A DNA stretch of 50,781 nucleotides from Lentilactobacillus parakefiri (GTDB taxonomy: Bacteria; Bacillota; Bacilli; Lactobacillales; Lactobacillaceae): positions 1-50,781 of the forward strand of contig NZ_BDGB01000022.1 of the NCBI RefSeq assembly GCF_002157585.1, written 5' to 3'. How positions within the stretch are numbered: position 1 is the first letter of the stretch; every line of letters begins with the position of its first letter. Positions 19,225-28,381 of the stretch are shown piece after piece. Under the pieces are notes generated by a model. The model ran no database searches. It saw only the letters and a list, made by a program, of their open reading frames with translations, and was not told the origin of the DNA. Made by a program: the position numbers and the translations under genes.

Positions 19225-19405
19225 GGGTGAGGCAAAAAACTTATCGTCTCACCCGTACTTTATCATTTCGAATGTTCCATAGCAGAAACGTGGGAATTAA
19301 AGCAGTTTCCGGCCATATAAGCCAGCAATCCAAATATCCCAAACCCGGGATATTCGGATTGCTGGCTTATATTCTGGAAACTAACCGCTTTAAGTCCCAC
19401 TCTGT
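19225..19405 (-). repeat. Intergenic 3'-UTR hairpin repeat, copy A (downstream of the alcohol dehydrogenase)
   Basis: Read in the sense of the adh gene, about 45 bases after its stop codon, the element begins AGAGTGGGAC and forms an imperfect hairpin across 19400-19290. The conserved arms are GTGGGA, TTAAAGC, AGTTTCC and ATATAAGCC; on the 5' arm a GGTT bulge is inserted between AAAGC and AGTTTCC. The inner stem is AGCAATCC...GGATTGCT. It is followed by a second smaller hairpin GGGTGAG...CTCACCC (19254-19225) and a T-rich run, a probable terminator for adh. Copies B and C are at 38388 and 44251. Confidence 0.85.
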
Positions 19406-19446
19406 TTTTTGACTTCATTTGCTTACCAACCAAAGGATGAAATTGC

Positions 19447-20523
19447 TTAACCTTCGCTGACCCTTAAGACACAGGCACCACGAATATCACCCTTGGAAAT
19501 ATACTTCAGAGCCTCATCCGCTTTCGCTAATGGATATTCGGTCACTTCTGGATGAATATTGAGCCTGTCTGCTAGGGTAAGGAATTCTTCACCATCCCGA
19601 CGGGTATTACTTTCGACACTGGTCAGATTCTTTTCATGAAAAATGTGACTTGGATAGCTCATTTGCGGAATGTCTGTTGAATGGATTCCAGCCATTGCCA
19701 ACGTGCCACCGGGTTTTAATGCTTCCATGGCTTTTGGAACCACGTCACCAACTGGCGTGTAATTAATTGCTGAATCCAGTTTGACGGGTGGCATATCATA
19801 GGTTCCTCTAGCCGAGGCTGCGCCGAGCTGAAGCGCAAATTTCCTGGCATCTTCACCACGGGTTAATACATGGACCTCAATGCCTTGCTTCATCGCAATT
19901 TGGGCAGTTAAATGAGCGGAACCGCCGAAGCCATATAGACCCAAAGTGCCGCCTGCTGGAACGTTTGCTCGCTCATAGGCTCGATAGCCAATAATCCCTG
20001 CACAAAGGAGTGGTGCGGCTGTCAGTGAGTCAAAACGGGCTGGAATCCGGTATGCAAAGCCCTCAGGGACGGTGACGTATTCAGCGTAGCCCCCGTCATG
20101 GTCCCAACCGGTATAAAGCGAGTTGGGACAGAGATTTTCTCTACCGGAGCGGCAATATTCACAAACGCCGCAAGTCCAACGTAACCAAGGAATCCCAATC
20201 CGATCGCCTAATTTGAATCGCCGGGTTTCATCACCCATCTGAACAATCCGGCCAACGATTTCATGACCCGGCGTCAAGTGCGCCTTATGAACGGGTAGAT
20301 CGCCCTCAGTTACATGGAGATCTGTGTGGCAGACTCCACAAGCAATAACCTTCACCAGAACTTCACCACGCTGAGGTTTTGGCACCGGCTTGGTGGTGTA
20401 CCGTAATGGTGAAACCGCGCCGTTAATCGAACCGGGCTTCACGATTTCCCAAGCTTTCATTTCAGTTGGGATCGATTCATCGGTCGTTTGCGTCACTTGT
20501 TCTTTTGTTTGATTGACATCCAT
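19447..20523 (-). CDS. adhA: Zinc-dependent alcohol dehydrogenase (MDR family)
   Basis: A 358-residue medium-chain NAD(P)-dependent alcohol dehydrogenase. The catalytic zinc site is seen as CGVCHTDLH and GHEIVG; the structural zinc site is CGVCEYCRSGRENLC; the Rossmann glycines are in GLYGFGGSAHLTAQ. The unusual TGWDHDGGYAEY and the AGIHSTDIP block resemble the AdhA group of zinc-binding alcohol dehydrogenases. About 25 polar residues precede the core. GAGGTCATTA precedes the start on the minus strand. Reduction of aldehydes to recycle NAD(P)H would suit a heterofermenter, but the substrate cannot be read from sequence. Confidence 0.88.
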   Translation of the reverse strand: MDVNQTKEQVTQTTDESIPTEMKAWEIVKPGSINGAVSPLRYTTKPVPKPQRGEVLVKVIACGVCHTDLHVTEGDLPVHKAHLTPGHEIVGRIVQMGDETRRFKLGDRIGIPWLRWTCGVCEYCRSGRENLCPNSLYTGWDHDGGYAEYVTVPEGFAYRIPARFDSLTAAPLLCAGIIGYRAYERANVPAGGTLGLYGFGGSAHLTAQIAMKQGIEVHVLTRGEDARKFALQLGAASARGTYDMPPVKLDSAINYTPVGDVVPKAMEALKPGGTLAMAGIHSTDIPQMSYPSHIFHEKNLTSVESNTRRDGEEFLTLADRLNIHPEVTEYPLAKADEALKYISKGDIRGACVLRVSEG

Positions 20524-20627
20524 ATTAATGACCTCGATTCATCAATTGTCATCATTTTAATATTTTAACTAACTTCATCTATATTCTAGTCGGTCAGCCG
20601 TCGATTTTCAATTAGGTGGATTTATGT

Positions 20628-20656
20628 AAAAAAACAACCCTCATGATTGAGAGTTG
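20628..20656 (-). terminator. Terminator of clpP (minus strand)
   Basis: On the minus strand CAACTCTC (20656-20649) pairs with GAGGGTTG (20642-20635), including one G-U pair, and is followed by seven T bases. Confidence 0.88.
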
Positions 20657-20694
20657 CTTTTGGAGTAGCCAAGCAATTCGATTCATGAATTGAC

Positions 20695-21288
20695 TTACTG
20701 CTTCTCGGAACTGCTGGTCATAATGCCATCCAAAAGTCCATAATCAACAGCTTCTTGGGCGGTGAGATAATTATCACGCTCGGTGTCTTTGTTGACTTTT
20801 TCAATTGGTTGACCGGAATTCTCAGCTAAAAGATTATTGATCATCTTACGAGCTTTGAGAATTTCTTCGGCAGCAATTTCAATTTCAGTTTGTTGACCTT
20901 GTGCACCACCAGAAGGTTGGTGAATCAAGACTTGGGCATGTGGCAAGGCAAATCGCTTGCCCTTTGCTCCAGAAGAAGCGAGGACAGAGGCCATTGATGC
21001 AGCCATTCCCATTACGATTGTTTGAACGTCTGACTTAACAAAGTTCATGGTATCGTAAATTGCCATTCCTGAAGTGATCACACCACCAGGTGAGTTGATG
21101 TAGAGGTAAATATCTTTTTCTGAGTCTTGAGCATCCAAGAAAAGTAATTGGGCGATAATCGCATTAGCCATGTCGTCTTCGATGGGGCCTGATAACATGA
21201 TAATTCGGTCTTTTAGCAAACGTGAATAAATATCATACGCACGTTCACCGCCTGCGGATTGTTCAATGACGGTTGGCACTAAATTCAT
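20695..21288 (-). CDS. clpP: ATP-dependent Clp protease proteolytic subunit
   Basis: ClpP forms the tetradecameric serine-protease barrel that works with ClpC/ClpX/ClpE ATPases. It has 197 residues. The catalytic serine lies in [14 protein letters not shown], the histidine in [12 protein letters not shown], and the aspartate in [17 protein letters not shown]. On the minus strand AAGGAGGC precedes the ATG (21288). Transcribed alone from a promoter overlapped by a perfect CtsR operator (21359-21375), so induction by heat and protein stress is expected. Confidence 0.98.
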   Translation of the reverse strand: MNLVPTVIEQSAGGERAYDIYSRLLKDRIIMLSGPIEDDMANAIIAQLLFLDAQDSEKDIYLYINSPGGVITSGMAIYDTMNFVKSDVQTIVMGMAASMASVLASSGAKGKRFALPHAQVLIHQPSGGAQGQQTEIEIAAEEILKARKMINNLLAENSGQPIEKVNKDTERDNYLTAQEAVDYGLLDGIMTSSSEKQ

Positions 21289-21345
21289 TCAAGATGCCTC
21301 CTTATAGGTTTTATGAAAGATGGCTTAGGCCAAGTTCATGTTAAT

Positions 21346-21375
21346 ATGATAGTTTATTGGTCAAAAAAGGTCAAA
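21346..21375 (-). promoter_or_regulatory. clpP promoter with CtsR operator
   Basis: GGTCAAAAAAGGTCAAA at 21359-21375 is an exact 7-3-7 direct repeat of the CtsR heptad. On the minus strand the same bases provide the -35 TTGACC (21374-21369); 17 bp later TATCAT (21351-21346) is the -10. Operator and promoter overlap, so CtsR would block transcription directly. Confidence 0.93.
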
Positions 21376-21470
21376 TGTTTTGCTCACATCAAATTATTAA
21401 TTATTTCAACTGGCTTTTTCCAGCGGCTGATAAAGAAATGCTTATAATAAGAAAGCGGATTCATTCGTGA

Positions 21471-21476
21471 TACAAT
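21471..21476 (+). promoter_or_regulatory. Extended -10 promoter of the VOC gene
   Basis: TGATACAAT (TG at 21468-21469, -10 TACAAT 21471-21476) without a clear -35. The predicted leader is about 32 bases. Confidence 0.55.
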
Positions 21477-21514
21477 AAACCTAACCAGCAAATATCGAGT
21501 CGGGAGGAAATACT

Positions 21515-22447
21515 ATGAGAACTCATCATATTTCATTGTTAACCAGAGATGCACAACAAAACATTGATTTTTATACCCGGGTTTTGGGGATGCGTCTTGT
21601 TAAAAATACGGTTAATCAGGAAAACATTCGCATTCGCCACTTATTTTATGGGGATTATCTTGGAACACCGGGGTCTGTGGTGACCTTTTTTGTGGTGCCA
21701 TTATTAGGTCATCGAACGGACGGTAAGCATTTCTTTAACAACATCAAGCTTTCGATTCCAACGGGGACAGCTGATTACTGGAAAAAGCGGCTAACCGCTT
21801 ATTCGGTGGCCGTTCAAGCAATCGATGGCGGCCTTTTGTTTACCGACCCTGATGATGTCGAAGTCAAACTATTGGAGACTTCCGAAGTCCTGACTGATAT
21901 GCGGGTGGTCCCTGACAACGGGATTCCTGCTGAAAAGCAAATTACTCATTTAATGGGAACGGAGCTACACGTGCCTGATCCGGAAGCCACTAGCGCATTC
22001 TTCCATAACTGGTTGGGCATTCCGGTTAACAATAATGTTGTCGAACTAGAAGACGGCCAGTCCATTGAGTTATTTGAAAGTGACCAACAAGATGTTCGCA
22101 CCCGATTTGGGCGGGGCAGCATTGACCACTTTGCCATCCAAGCGCCAACTAAGGCTGTACTTTTCAAATTCTGGGATGTTGCCAAGCAACAGCATTTGAA
22201 CATTGAGGAATATGCTGATCGTGGTTGGTTCAAGAGCCTCTATGTGCGTGATCCCGGTGATAATCGGGTCGAAATTGCGACGACGACCCCTGGATTCAGT
22301 CTGGAGGAGCCGATCCTCACCATGGGACAGGGCTTGTCACTACCACCAAAGTTTGAGTCGCAGCGTCAAGAAATCATGGCTTTCTATGCTAAAGAAGGCG
22401 TCGATTTTACCGAAGGGGTTCGTGAACCAACATCAGTTCCGGATTGA
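21515..22447 (+). CDS. Ring-cleaving dioxygenase-like VOC (glyoxalase fold) protein
   Basis: A 310-residue protein of two vicinal-oxygen-chelate modules. The first module begins HHISLLTRDAQQNIDFYTRVLGMRLVK. The second begins near residue 150 with GTELHVPDPEATSAFFHNWLGI. Candidate metal ligands are the early histidine pair, the histidine in TELHV or DHFAIQ, and the glutamate in VEIATTTPGF. It resembles MhqO/MhqA-type proteins linked to quinone or aldehyde stress, but function is not proven. CGGGAGGAAA precedes ATG 21515. Confidence 0.85.
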   Translation: MRTHHISLLTRDAQQNIDFYTRVLGMRLVKNTVNQENIRIRHLFYGDYLGTPGSVVTFFVVPLLGHRTDGKHFFNNIKLSIPTGTADYWKKRLTAYSVAVQAIDGGLLFTDPDDVEVKLLETSEVLTDMRVVPDNGIPAEKQITHLMGTELHVPDPEATSAFFHNWLGIPVNNNVVELEDGQSIELFESDQQDVRTRFGRGSIDHFAIQAPTKAVLFKFWDVAKQQHLNIEEYADRGWFKSLYVRDPGDNRVEIATTTPGFSLEEPILTMGQGLSLPPKFESQRQEIMAFYAKEGVDFTEGVREPTSVPD

Positions 22448-22769
22448 TGAGGCCGCGATTCGCTTGTAAATTTGAAAAATGATTCGTCATAAGGCGATTC
22501 AAGAATTAGACTTGGATCTCCTTTTTGTCCTGGGTGAGCAAATAGACCCTCAGAAGTCAACTCCCCAGTGGGTGGACAGACCAATCCGGCAAAGACTTTA
22601 CCCGGATTACGCCGTATTTATGTTACAATCCGATTGAAGACACTAGCCGTTGACTTCTCTTATCCCATTGACAGATCCGCTTCCGGTAAGGTTTGGTAAC
22701 CCAGTAGATAAACCTCTTGGAGTGACTACTAAAGGATCCTAAGCGTGAGGACATGAAAGTGAGAATTAT
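22448..22769 (+). other. 322-base gene-free stretch with a possible structured leader
   Basis: No credible coding frame on either strand. AATCCGG (22583-22589) can pair with CCGGATT (22602-22608), and CGGATT can alternatively pair with AATCCG at 22627-22632. A TGTTACAAT extended -10 lies at 22621-22629. Downstream, AGGTTT (22689-22694) pairs with AAACCT (22710-22715) and AGTAG (22703-22707) with CTACT (22726-22730) in an interleaved, pseudoknot-like order before the acetyltransferase gene. I recognise no known riboswitch. Confidence 0.4.
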
Positions 22770-23222
22770 ATGAGAATTTCAGAGCCAACTAAAATCAATC
22801 CTGAATTAATCGCCAAATTATTGGTGGTCTGGGAGGATTCTGTACGGGCAACCCATTTATTCTTAACCGATGAAGCGATTCAAAACATCAAGAAGGATGT
22901 TCCAGAAGCGATTGCCGGGGTCCAACACTTAATCGTGATGGTAAATGAAGCTGGTGATCCAATTGGCTTCATGGGAATTAATCAACAAATACTTGAAATG
23001 CTGTTTATATCAGATCAATACCGAGGAAAGGGTTTTGGAAAACAATTAGTTGAGTATGGGATGAAAACTTATTCAGTCAACCAACTCGGCGTGAACGAGC
23101 AAAACCCACTTGCCCGGGGATTTTATGAGCATATGGGATTTGTTGTCTATCAGCGGTACGAACAGGGCAATCATTATCCAATTCTTTATATGCATAAAGC
23201 AGGCGAACCACCAATCAAATAA
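22770..23222 (+). CDS. GNAT-family N-acetyltransferase
   Basis: A 150-residue acetyl-CoA-dependent acetyltransferase. HLIVMVNEAGDPIGFMGINQQILEMLFISDQYRGKGFGKQLVEYG contains the beta4-beta5 strands and the acetyl-CoA-binding loop (QYRGKGFGK). NEQNPLARGFYEHMGFVV is the C-terminal GNAT signature. Substrate unknown. GAAAGTGAG precedes ATG 22770. Monocistronic, closed by a strong terminator. Confidence 0.88.
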   Translation: MRISEPTKINPELIAKLLVVWEDSVRATHLFLTDEAIQNIKKDVPEAIAGVQHLIVMVNEAGDPIGFMGINQQILEMLFISDQYRGKGFGKQLVEYGMKTYSVNQLGVNEQNPLARGFYEHMGFVVYQRYEQGNHYPILYMHKAGEPPIK

Positions 23223-23236
23223 TCTCCAAAAAGCAC

Positions 23237-23268
23237 AAAAACAGCGGGGCATTTGCCTCGCTGTTTTT
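23237..23268. terminator. Bidirectional terminator between the acetyltransferase and tRNA-Arg
   Basis: AAAAACAGCGGGGC (23237-23250) and GCCTCGCTGTTTTT (23255-23268) around an ATTT loop. It gives a T run on both strands, so it can stop both the plus-strand gene and the minus-strand tRNA. Confidence 0.92.
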
Positions 23269-23312
23269 GCATCTAAAAATGAACTGCTTGTTGTTAAAGT
23301 CAGTAATCTTTA

Positions 23313-23384
23313 TGCGCCCGGGGGGAATCGAACCCTCATCTCAAGAACCGGAATCTTACGTGCGATCCATTACACTACGGGCGC
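23313..23384 (-). tRNA. tRNA-Arg (anticodon CCG)
   Basis: 72 nt on the minus strand. The acceptor stem is GCGCCCG/CGGGCGC with discriminator A. The D stem is GTGT/GCAC, and the D loop contains GG. The anticodon stem is TAAGA/TCTTG with loop TTCCGGT, giving anticodon CCG (arginine, codon CGG) with T33 and purine 37. The T loop is TTCGATT. No 3' CCA is encoded. The promoter at 23426-23398 is well formed. Confidence 0.95.
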
Positions 23385-23397
23385 AACTTCCTATACC

Positions 23398-23426
23398 AAT
23401 ATACTAGAAAGTGAGAACTTTTTCAA
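23398..23426 (-). promoter_or_regulatory. Promoter of tRNA-Arg
   Basis: On the minus strand TTGAAA (23426-23421), 17 bp, TATATT (23403-23398). The predicted start lies about 7 bases before the tRNA. Confidence 0.8.
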
Positions 23427-23446
23427 GAACAAAGAAAAATTGATTG

Positions 23447-23460
23447 TGAAAACGCTTACT
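23447..23460 (+). promoter_or_regulatory. CcpA catabolite-responsive element (cre)
   Basis: TGAAAACGCTTACT matches every position of the consensus TGWAARCGYTWNCW. It lies 13 bases upstream of the -35 of the first gap promoter and 20 bases upstream of the divergent tRNA-Arg -35. A site centred about 54 bases upstream of the gap start point would fit activation rather than roadblock repression; that is an inference. Confidence 0.8.
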
Positions 23461-23473
23461 AAATCCAATTGCA

Positions 23474-23501
23474 TTGCAATTCTCCGGTGGTCTGCTATAC
23501 T
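23474..23501 (+). promoter_or_regulatory. gap promoter P1
   Basis: TTGCAA (23474-23479), 16 bp, TATACT (23496-23501), with TGC as extended -10. Confidence 0.75.
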
Positions 23502-23563
23502 CGAATTTGGGTAATATTTTATGGTTACTCGATGCATACTTTGAACTTTTGTTCACAAGGGTG

Positions 23564-23592
23564 CTGACTTTGTTTTCATTTCATGGTACGAT
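23564..23592 (+). promoter_or_regulatory. gap promoter P2
   Basis: CTGACT (23564-23569), 17 bp, TACGAT (23587-23592) with TGG as extended -10. The leader would be about 48 bases. Confidence 0.65.
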
Positions 23593-23646
23593 TAACGTGT
23601 ACTGTGTCTTAATATTTTCTTATTTCCTAAAGGAGGAAAACTTAGT

Positions 23647-24657
23647 ATGACTGTAAAGATTGGTATTAACGGTTTTGGCCGAATTGGTCGTTTGGCTTTC
23701 AAGCGGATCCACGAATTACACTCCGACGAGATTGAAGTGGCTGCGATTAACGATTTGACCACTCCATCAATGTTGGCTTATTTATTGAAGTATGATTCAA
23801 CCCATGGACGTTTCCCTGGTGATGTTTCAGCAACTGACAAGGGTATCGTCGTTGACGGTAAAGAAATTCCTGTTTATGCGGAAAAAGATGCTTCTAACCT
23901 TCCTTGGGTTAAAAATGATGGTGTTGACTATGTACTCGAATGTACTGGTTTCTACACTTCAGAAGAAAAATCACAAGCTCATATCAAAGCTGGTGCAAAA
24001 CGTGTCTTGATTTCAGCTCCTGCTGGTCAAATTAAGACGGTTGTTCCTGGCGTTAACTTGGATGAATTGAACTCAAACGATGTGATCGTTTCAGCCGGTT
24101 CATGTACCACTAACTGCTTGGCACCAATGGCTTACTTCATGAACAAAGACTTTGGTATCAAAGTTGGTACCATGACCACTGTTCACGCATTCACTGCTTC
24201 ACAACAAATTCTTGATGGTCCTAAGACTAAGAAGAAGCGTAATAACCGTACTGCCAGTGCTAACACGATTCCTCATTCAACTGGTGCTGCCAAGGCCATT
24301 GGTTTGGTTATCCCAGATCTTGCCGGCAAACTTCAAGGACACGCACAACGTGTTGCCGTCGTTGATGGTTCATTGACTGAATTGGTTGCAATCCTTGACA
24401 AGAAGGTTACTGCTGACGAAGTTAACGATGCTATGAAGAAGCACACTGCTGACAACCCTGCATTCGGTTACAACGCTGACGAAATCGTTTCATCAGACAT
24501 TATCGATGATGATCACGGTTCAGTATTTGACCCAACTCAAACTGAAGTTACCACTGCCGGTGACAGCCAACTTGTTAAGACTGTTGCTTGGTACGATAAC
24601 GAATGGGGCTTCACTTGCAACATGGTTCGTACCTTGTTGAAGTTTGCTTCACTTTAA
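23647..24657 (+). CDS. gap: Glyceraldehyde-3-phosphate dehydrogenase (type I, NAD-dependent)
   Basis: This glycolytic enzyme oxidises and phosphorylates glyceraldehyde 3-phosphate to 1,3-bisphosphoglycerate. It has 336 residues. NAD-binding [15 protein letters not shown] at the N-terminus; catalytic cysteine in [17 protein letters not shown] (about residue 155); [13 protein letters not shown] near the C-terminus. AAAGGAGGAAAAC precedes ATG 23647. Codon use is strongly biased, as expected of a highly expressed gene. No cggR repressor gene precedes it. Confidence 0.98.
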   Translation: MTVKIGINGFGRIGRLAFKRIHELHSDEIEVAAINDLTTPSMLAYLLKYDSTHGRFPGDVSATDKGIVVDGKEIPVYAEKDASNLPWVKNDGVDYVLECTGFYTSEEKSQAHIKAGAKRVLISAPAGQIKTVVPGVNLDELNSNDVIVSAGSCTTNCLAPMAYFMNKDFGIKVGTMTTVHAFTASQQILDGPKTKKKRNNRTASANTIPHSTGAAKAIGLVIPDLAGKLQGHAQRVAVVDGSLTELVAILDKKVTADEVNDAMKKHTADNPAFGYNADEIVSSDIIDDDHGSVFDPTQTEVTTAGDSQLVKTVAWYDNEWGFTCNMVRTLLKFASL

Positions 24658-24674
24658 TAATTAATTGTAATTGG

Positions 24675-24701
24675 CGGAGGAGGGTGGCCTTCTCCGTCTT
24701 T
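24675..24701 (+). terminator. Weak terminator or attenuator between gap and pgk
   Basis: CGGAGGAGG (24675-24683) and CCTTCTCCG (24688-24696) with one wobble pair, followed by TCTTTT. It may allow partial read-through into pgk. Confidence 0.6.
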
Positions 24702-24759
24702 TACTATCTCGCTATGTTCTACAGATCACAAATCAAATCGATTTTGGGAGGTTTCCAAA

Positions 24760-25974
24760 TTGGCAAAATTAACAGTTTCTGATTTAAATCTCGAAGGAAA
24801 GAAAGTTTTGATGCGTGTCGACTTTAACGTTCCGATTAAAGACGGCGTTATTGGCGACGATAACCGAATCCAAGCTGCTTTACCAACCATTAAGTACGTA
24901 TTGGACCACAAGGGTAAAGCCATTCTTTGCTCACACCTTGGCCGAATCAAAAAGGAAGACGACAAGAAGGGCCTTTCATTACGCCCAGTTGCAGAACGTC
25001 TTTCCAACCTATTGAACAAACCAGTCATCTTTGTGCCGGTTACTGAAGGTAAACAACTGGAAGATGCTATCAACAAGATGGAAGACGGCAGTGTTCTCTT
25101 ATTTGAAAATACCCGTTATGAAGATGTTGTTAATGGTGAATACGTTAAGCGCGAATCCGGTAATGATCCTAAATTAGGTGAATACTGGGCCTCACTTGCC
25201 GATGAATTCATTAACGATGCCTTTGGTACAGCTCACAGATCCCACGCATCAAACGCTGGAATTGCTGAAGCAATGCATAAAGACGGCAAGCCGGTTGCTG
25301 CTGGTTTCTTGATGGAAAAGGAAATTCAATTCTTAGGAGAAGCTGTCAACAATCCAAAGCGGCCATTTGTTGCCATTCTCGGTGGTGCCAAGGTTTCTGA
25401 TAAGATTGGTGTGATCGATAATTTGCTTGACAAGGCAGACAAGATCATCATTGGCGGTGGAATGACTTACACATTCTATGCAGCAAAAGGCATCAAAATT
25501 GGCGACTCCTTGATCGAAAAAGACAAGATTGACGTTGCCAAGAAGATCCTTGAAAAGGGTGGCGACAAGATCGTTCTCCCAACTGACAACGTTGTTGCTA
25601 AAGAATTTAAGAACGATGCCGAACACAAAGTCGTTGCCGGCGACATTGACGATGGCTGGATGGCTTTGGACATTGGTCCCAAGTCAATTGAAGCTTTTGA
25701 AAATGTTCTTAAAGATGCTAAGACCGTTGTTTGGAACGGACCAATGGGTGTCTTTGAAATGTCTAACTACGCTCAGGGAACCCTTAAGATTGGCGAATTC
25801 CTTGGCACGTTAAGCGATGCCACAACAATTGTTGGTGGTGGTGATTCGACTGCTGCTGTTAAGCAATTAGGCGTTGCTGATAAATTGACGCATATTTCAA
25901 CCGGTGGTGGTGCTTCACTTCAATATCTTGAAGGTAAAACGCTCCCTGGTATTGCAGAAATTGATAATAAATAA
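24760..25974 (+). CDS. pgk: Phosphoglycerate kinase
   Basis: Pgk transfers the acyl phosphate of 1,3-bisphosphoglycerate to ADP. It has 404 residues from TTG 24760 behind GGGAGGT (24746-24752). The N-terminal signature [16 protein letters not shown], the substrate-binding SHLGR, the hinge and GGAKVSDK, and the C-terminal nucleotide-site GGGDSTAAV are all present. It may share transcripts with gap through the weak terminator at 24675. Confidence 0.98.
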   Translation: MAKLTVSDLNLEGKKVLMRVDFNVPIKDGVIGDDNRIQAALPTIKYVLDHKGKAILCSHLGRIKKEDDKKGLSLRPVAERLSNLLNKPVIFVPVTEGKQLEDAINKMEDGSVLLFENTRYEDVVNGEYVKRESGNDPKLGEYWASLADEFINDAFGTAHRSHASNAGIAEAMHKDGKPVAAGFLMEKEIQFLGEAVNNPKRPFVAILGGAKVSDKIGVIDNLLDKADKIIIGGGMTYTFYAAKGIKIGDSLIEKDKIDVAKKILEKGGDKIVLPTDNVVAKEFKNDAEHKVVAGDIDDGWMALDIGPKSIEAFENVLKDAKTVVWNGPMGVFEMSNYAQGTLKIGEFLGTLSDATTIVGGGDSTAAVKQLGVADKLTHISTGGGASLQYLEGKTLPGIAEIDNK

Positions 25975-25982
25975 TCGGTGAA

Positions 25983-26009
25983 GAGCTTGCTATTTAGCGG
26001 GCTCTTTTT
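25983..26009 (+). terminator. Terminator of pgk
   Basis: GAGCTTGC (25983-25990) pairs with GCGGGCTC (25997-26004) using two U-G pairs, followed by T5. Confidence 0.82.
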
Positions 26010-26104
26010 CTTTTACTAAAAATTGGTATAGGAGAAAAATGTGGCTTTTAAATTTGCTTTTGGTTACAATGGCATTAAGCTAAAAAATGTAAAGGATGAT
26101 TCTT

Positions 26105-26863
26105 ATGAGAATTCCGTTCGTTGCGGGTAACTGGAAAATGAATTTATCAGTCGCAGATGCAGTCAAATTTCTTCAAGAGATTGAGGGCAAATTGCCTGAT
26201 CCCAAGGTAACTGAGACCTGTATTGCGGCTTCACCGCTCTTTTTGGAGAGCATGGTCGAAGAAAATGGTGATTCGCCACTGATTATTTCTGCTGAAAATT
26301 GTTTTTATGAAGATGAGGGTGCCTACACCGGTGAGACCAGTCCCAAGGCACTTGACGAGATGAGCGTCACCCACGTTATTATCGGTCATTCGGAACGGCG
26401 AAAGTATTTTAATGAAACTGACGATATCATTAATAAAAAGGTTCACGCAGCCTTTCGCAATCATCTGACCCCGATCATCTGCTGTGATGAAACGATGAGC
26501 CGACGTGAATCTGCTGATCGAATCTCATGGGTGGTTAGTCAAGTGACCAACGCGCTTAAATCGATCACTCCCACCCAAGCTGAGGAGATCATTGTTGCTT
26601 ACGAACCAAGTTGGGCAATCGGCAGCGGCAAAACTGCCAGCAGTGATGAAGCTGAAGAGGGTTGTTATTTAATTCGTCAAACCATTGCTGATTTATATGG
26701 TGACGATATTGCCGATCAAGTCCGAGTTTTATACGGTGGCAGTGTTAACGACGAGAACGCTGATGATATTCTGTCACAGACTGATATTGACGGTGTCTTG
26801 GCCGGTGGTGCCAGCTTAAAGCCAGATTCATTCTTAAAGCTTGCAAACTTTTTACAAAAATAG
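26105..26863 (+). CDS. tpiA: Triosephosphate isomerase
   Basis: TpiA interconverts dihydroxyacetone phosphate and glyceraldehyde 3-phosphate. It has 252 residues from ATG 26105 ([13 protein letters not shown]), behind AAAGGA (26091-26096). Active-site Lys in GNWKMN, His in [12 protein letters not shown], Glu in [12 protein letters not shown], and the phosphate-binding LYGGSVN and LAGGASL loops are all visible. A 130-base gap with the pgk terminator separates it from pgk, so it is probably transcribed separately or weakly coupled. Confidence 0.96.
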   Translation: MRIPFVAGNWKMNLSVADAVKFLQEIEGKLPDPKVTETCIAASPLFLESMVEENGDSPLIISAENCFYEDEGAYTGETSPKALDEMSVTHVIIGHSERRKYFNETDDIINKKVHAAFRNHLTPIICCDETMSRRESADRISWVVSQVTNALKSITPTQAEEIIVAYEPSWAIGSGKTASSDEAEEGCYLIRQTIADLYGDDIADQVRVLYGGSVNDENADDILSQTDIDGVLAGGASLKPDSFLKLANFLQK

Positions 26864-26882
26864 TTAAATTCGCTGATTTATG

Positions 26883-26911
26883 TTGAAAGTTCGGCGAGAA
26901 ACTAATAGAAT
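26883..26911 (+). promoter_or_regulatory. eno promoter
   Basis: TTGAAA (26883-26888), 17 bp, TAGAAT (26906-26911), giving eno its own promoter just after tpiA. Confidence 0.78.
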
Positions 26912-26920
26912 TGGAACTGA

Positions 26921-28285
<1,365 letters not shown>

Positions 28286-28290
28286 TTTCA

Positions 28291-28317
28291 AAAAAAGTCG
28301 CTTTTGCGACTTTTTTT
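28291..28317. terminator. Terminator of eno
   Basis: AAAAAAGTCGC and GCGACTTTTTTT around a four-base loop; symmetrical, so it could work in both directions. Confidence 0.93.
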
Positions 28318-28381
28318 GTACATAAAACGCCCCCGGTTTTGCGTATCTAATTTTTAGAACACAAAAAACGGAGGTTTTATT

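Noticed and set aside
19290-19400. Repeat family as integron attC sites
   Set aside because: The arms do not carry the GTTRRRY/RYYYAAC core sites in the right places, there is no cassette array or integrase, and wobble pairs favour an RNA fold.
19225-19405. Repeat family as CRISPR
   Set aside because: The three copies are 6-19 kb apart, single, and without spacers or cas genes.
22565-22585. T-box leader (GGTGGACAG resembling the T-box motif)
   Set aside because: The match to the T-box consensus is poor, there is no convincing stem I or following terminator, and the downstream gene is an acetyltransferase.
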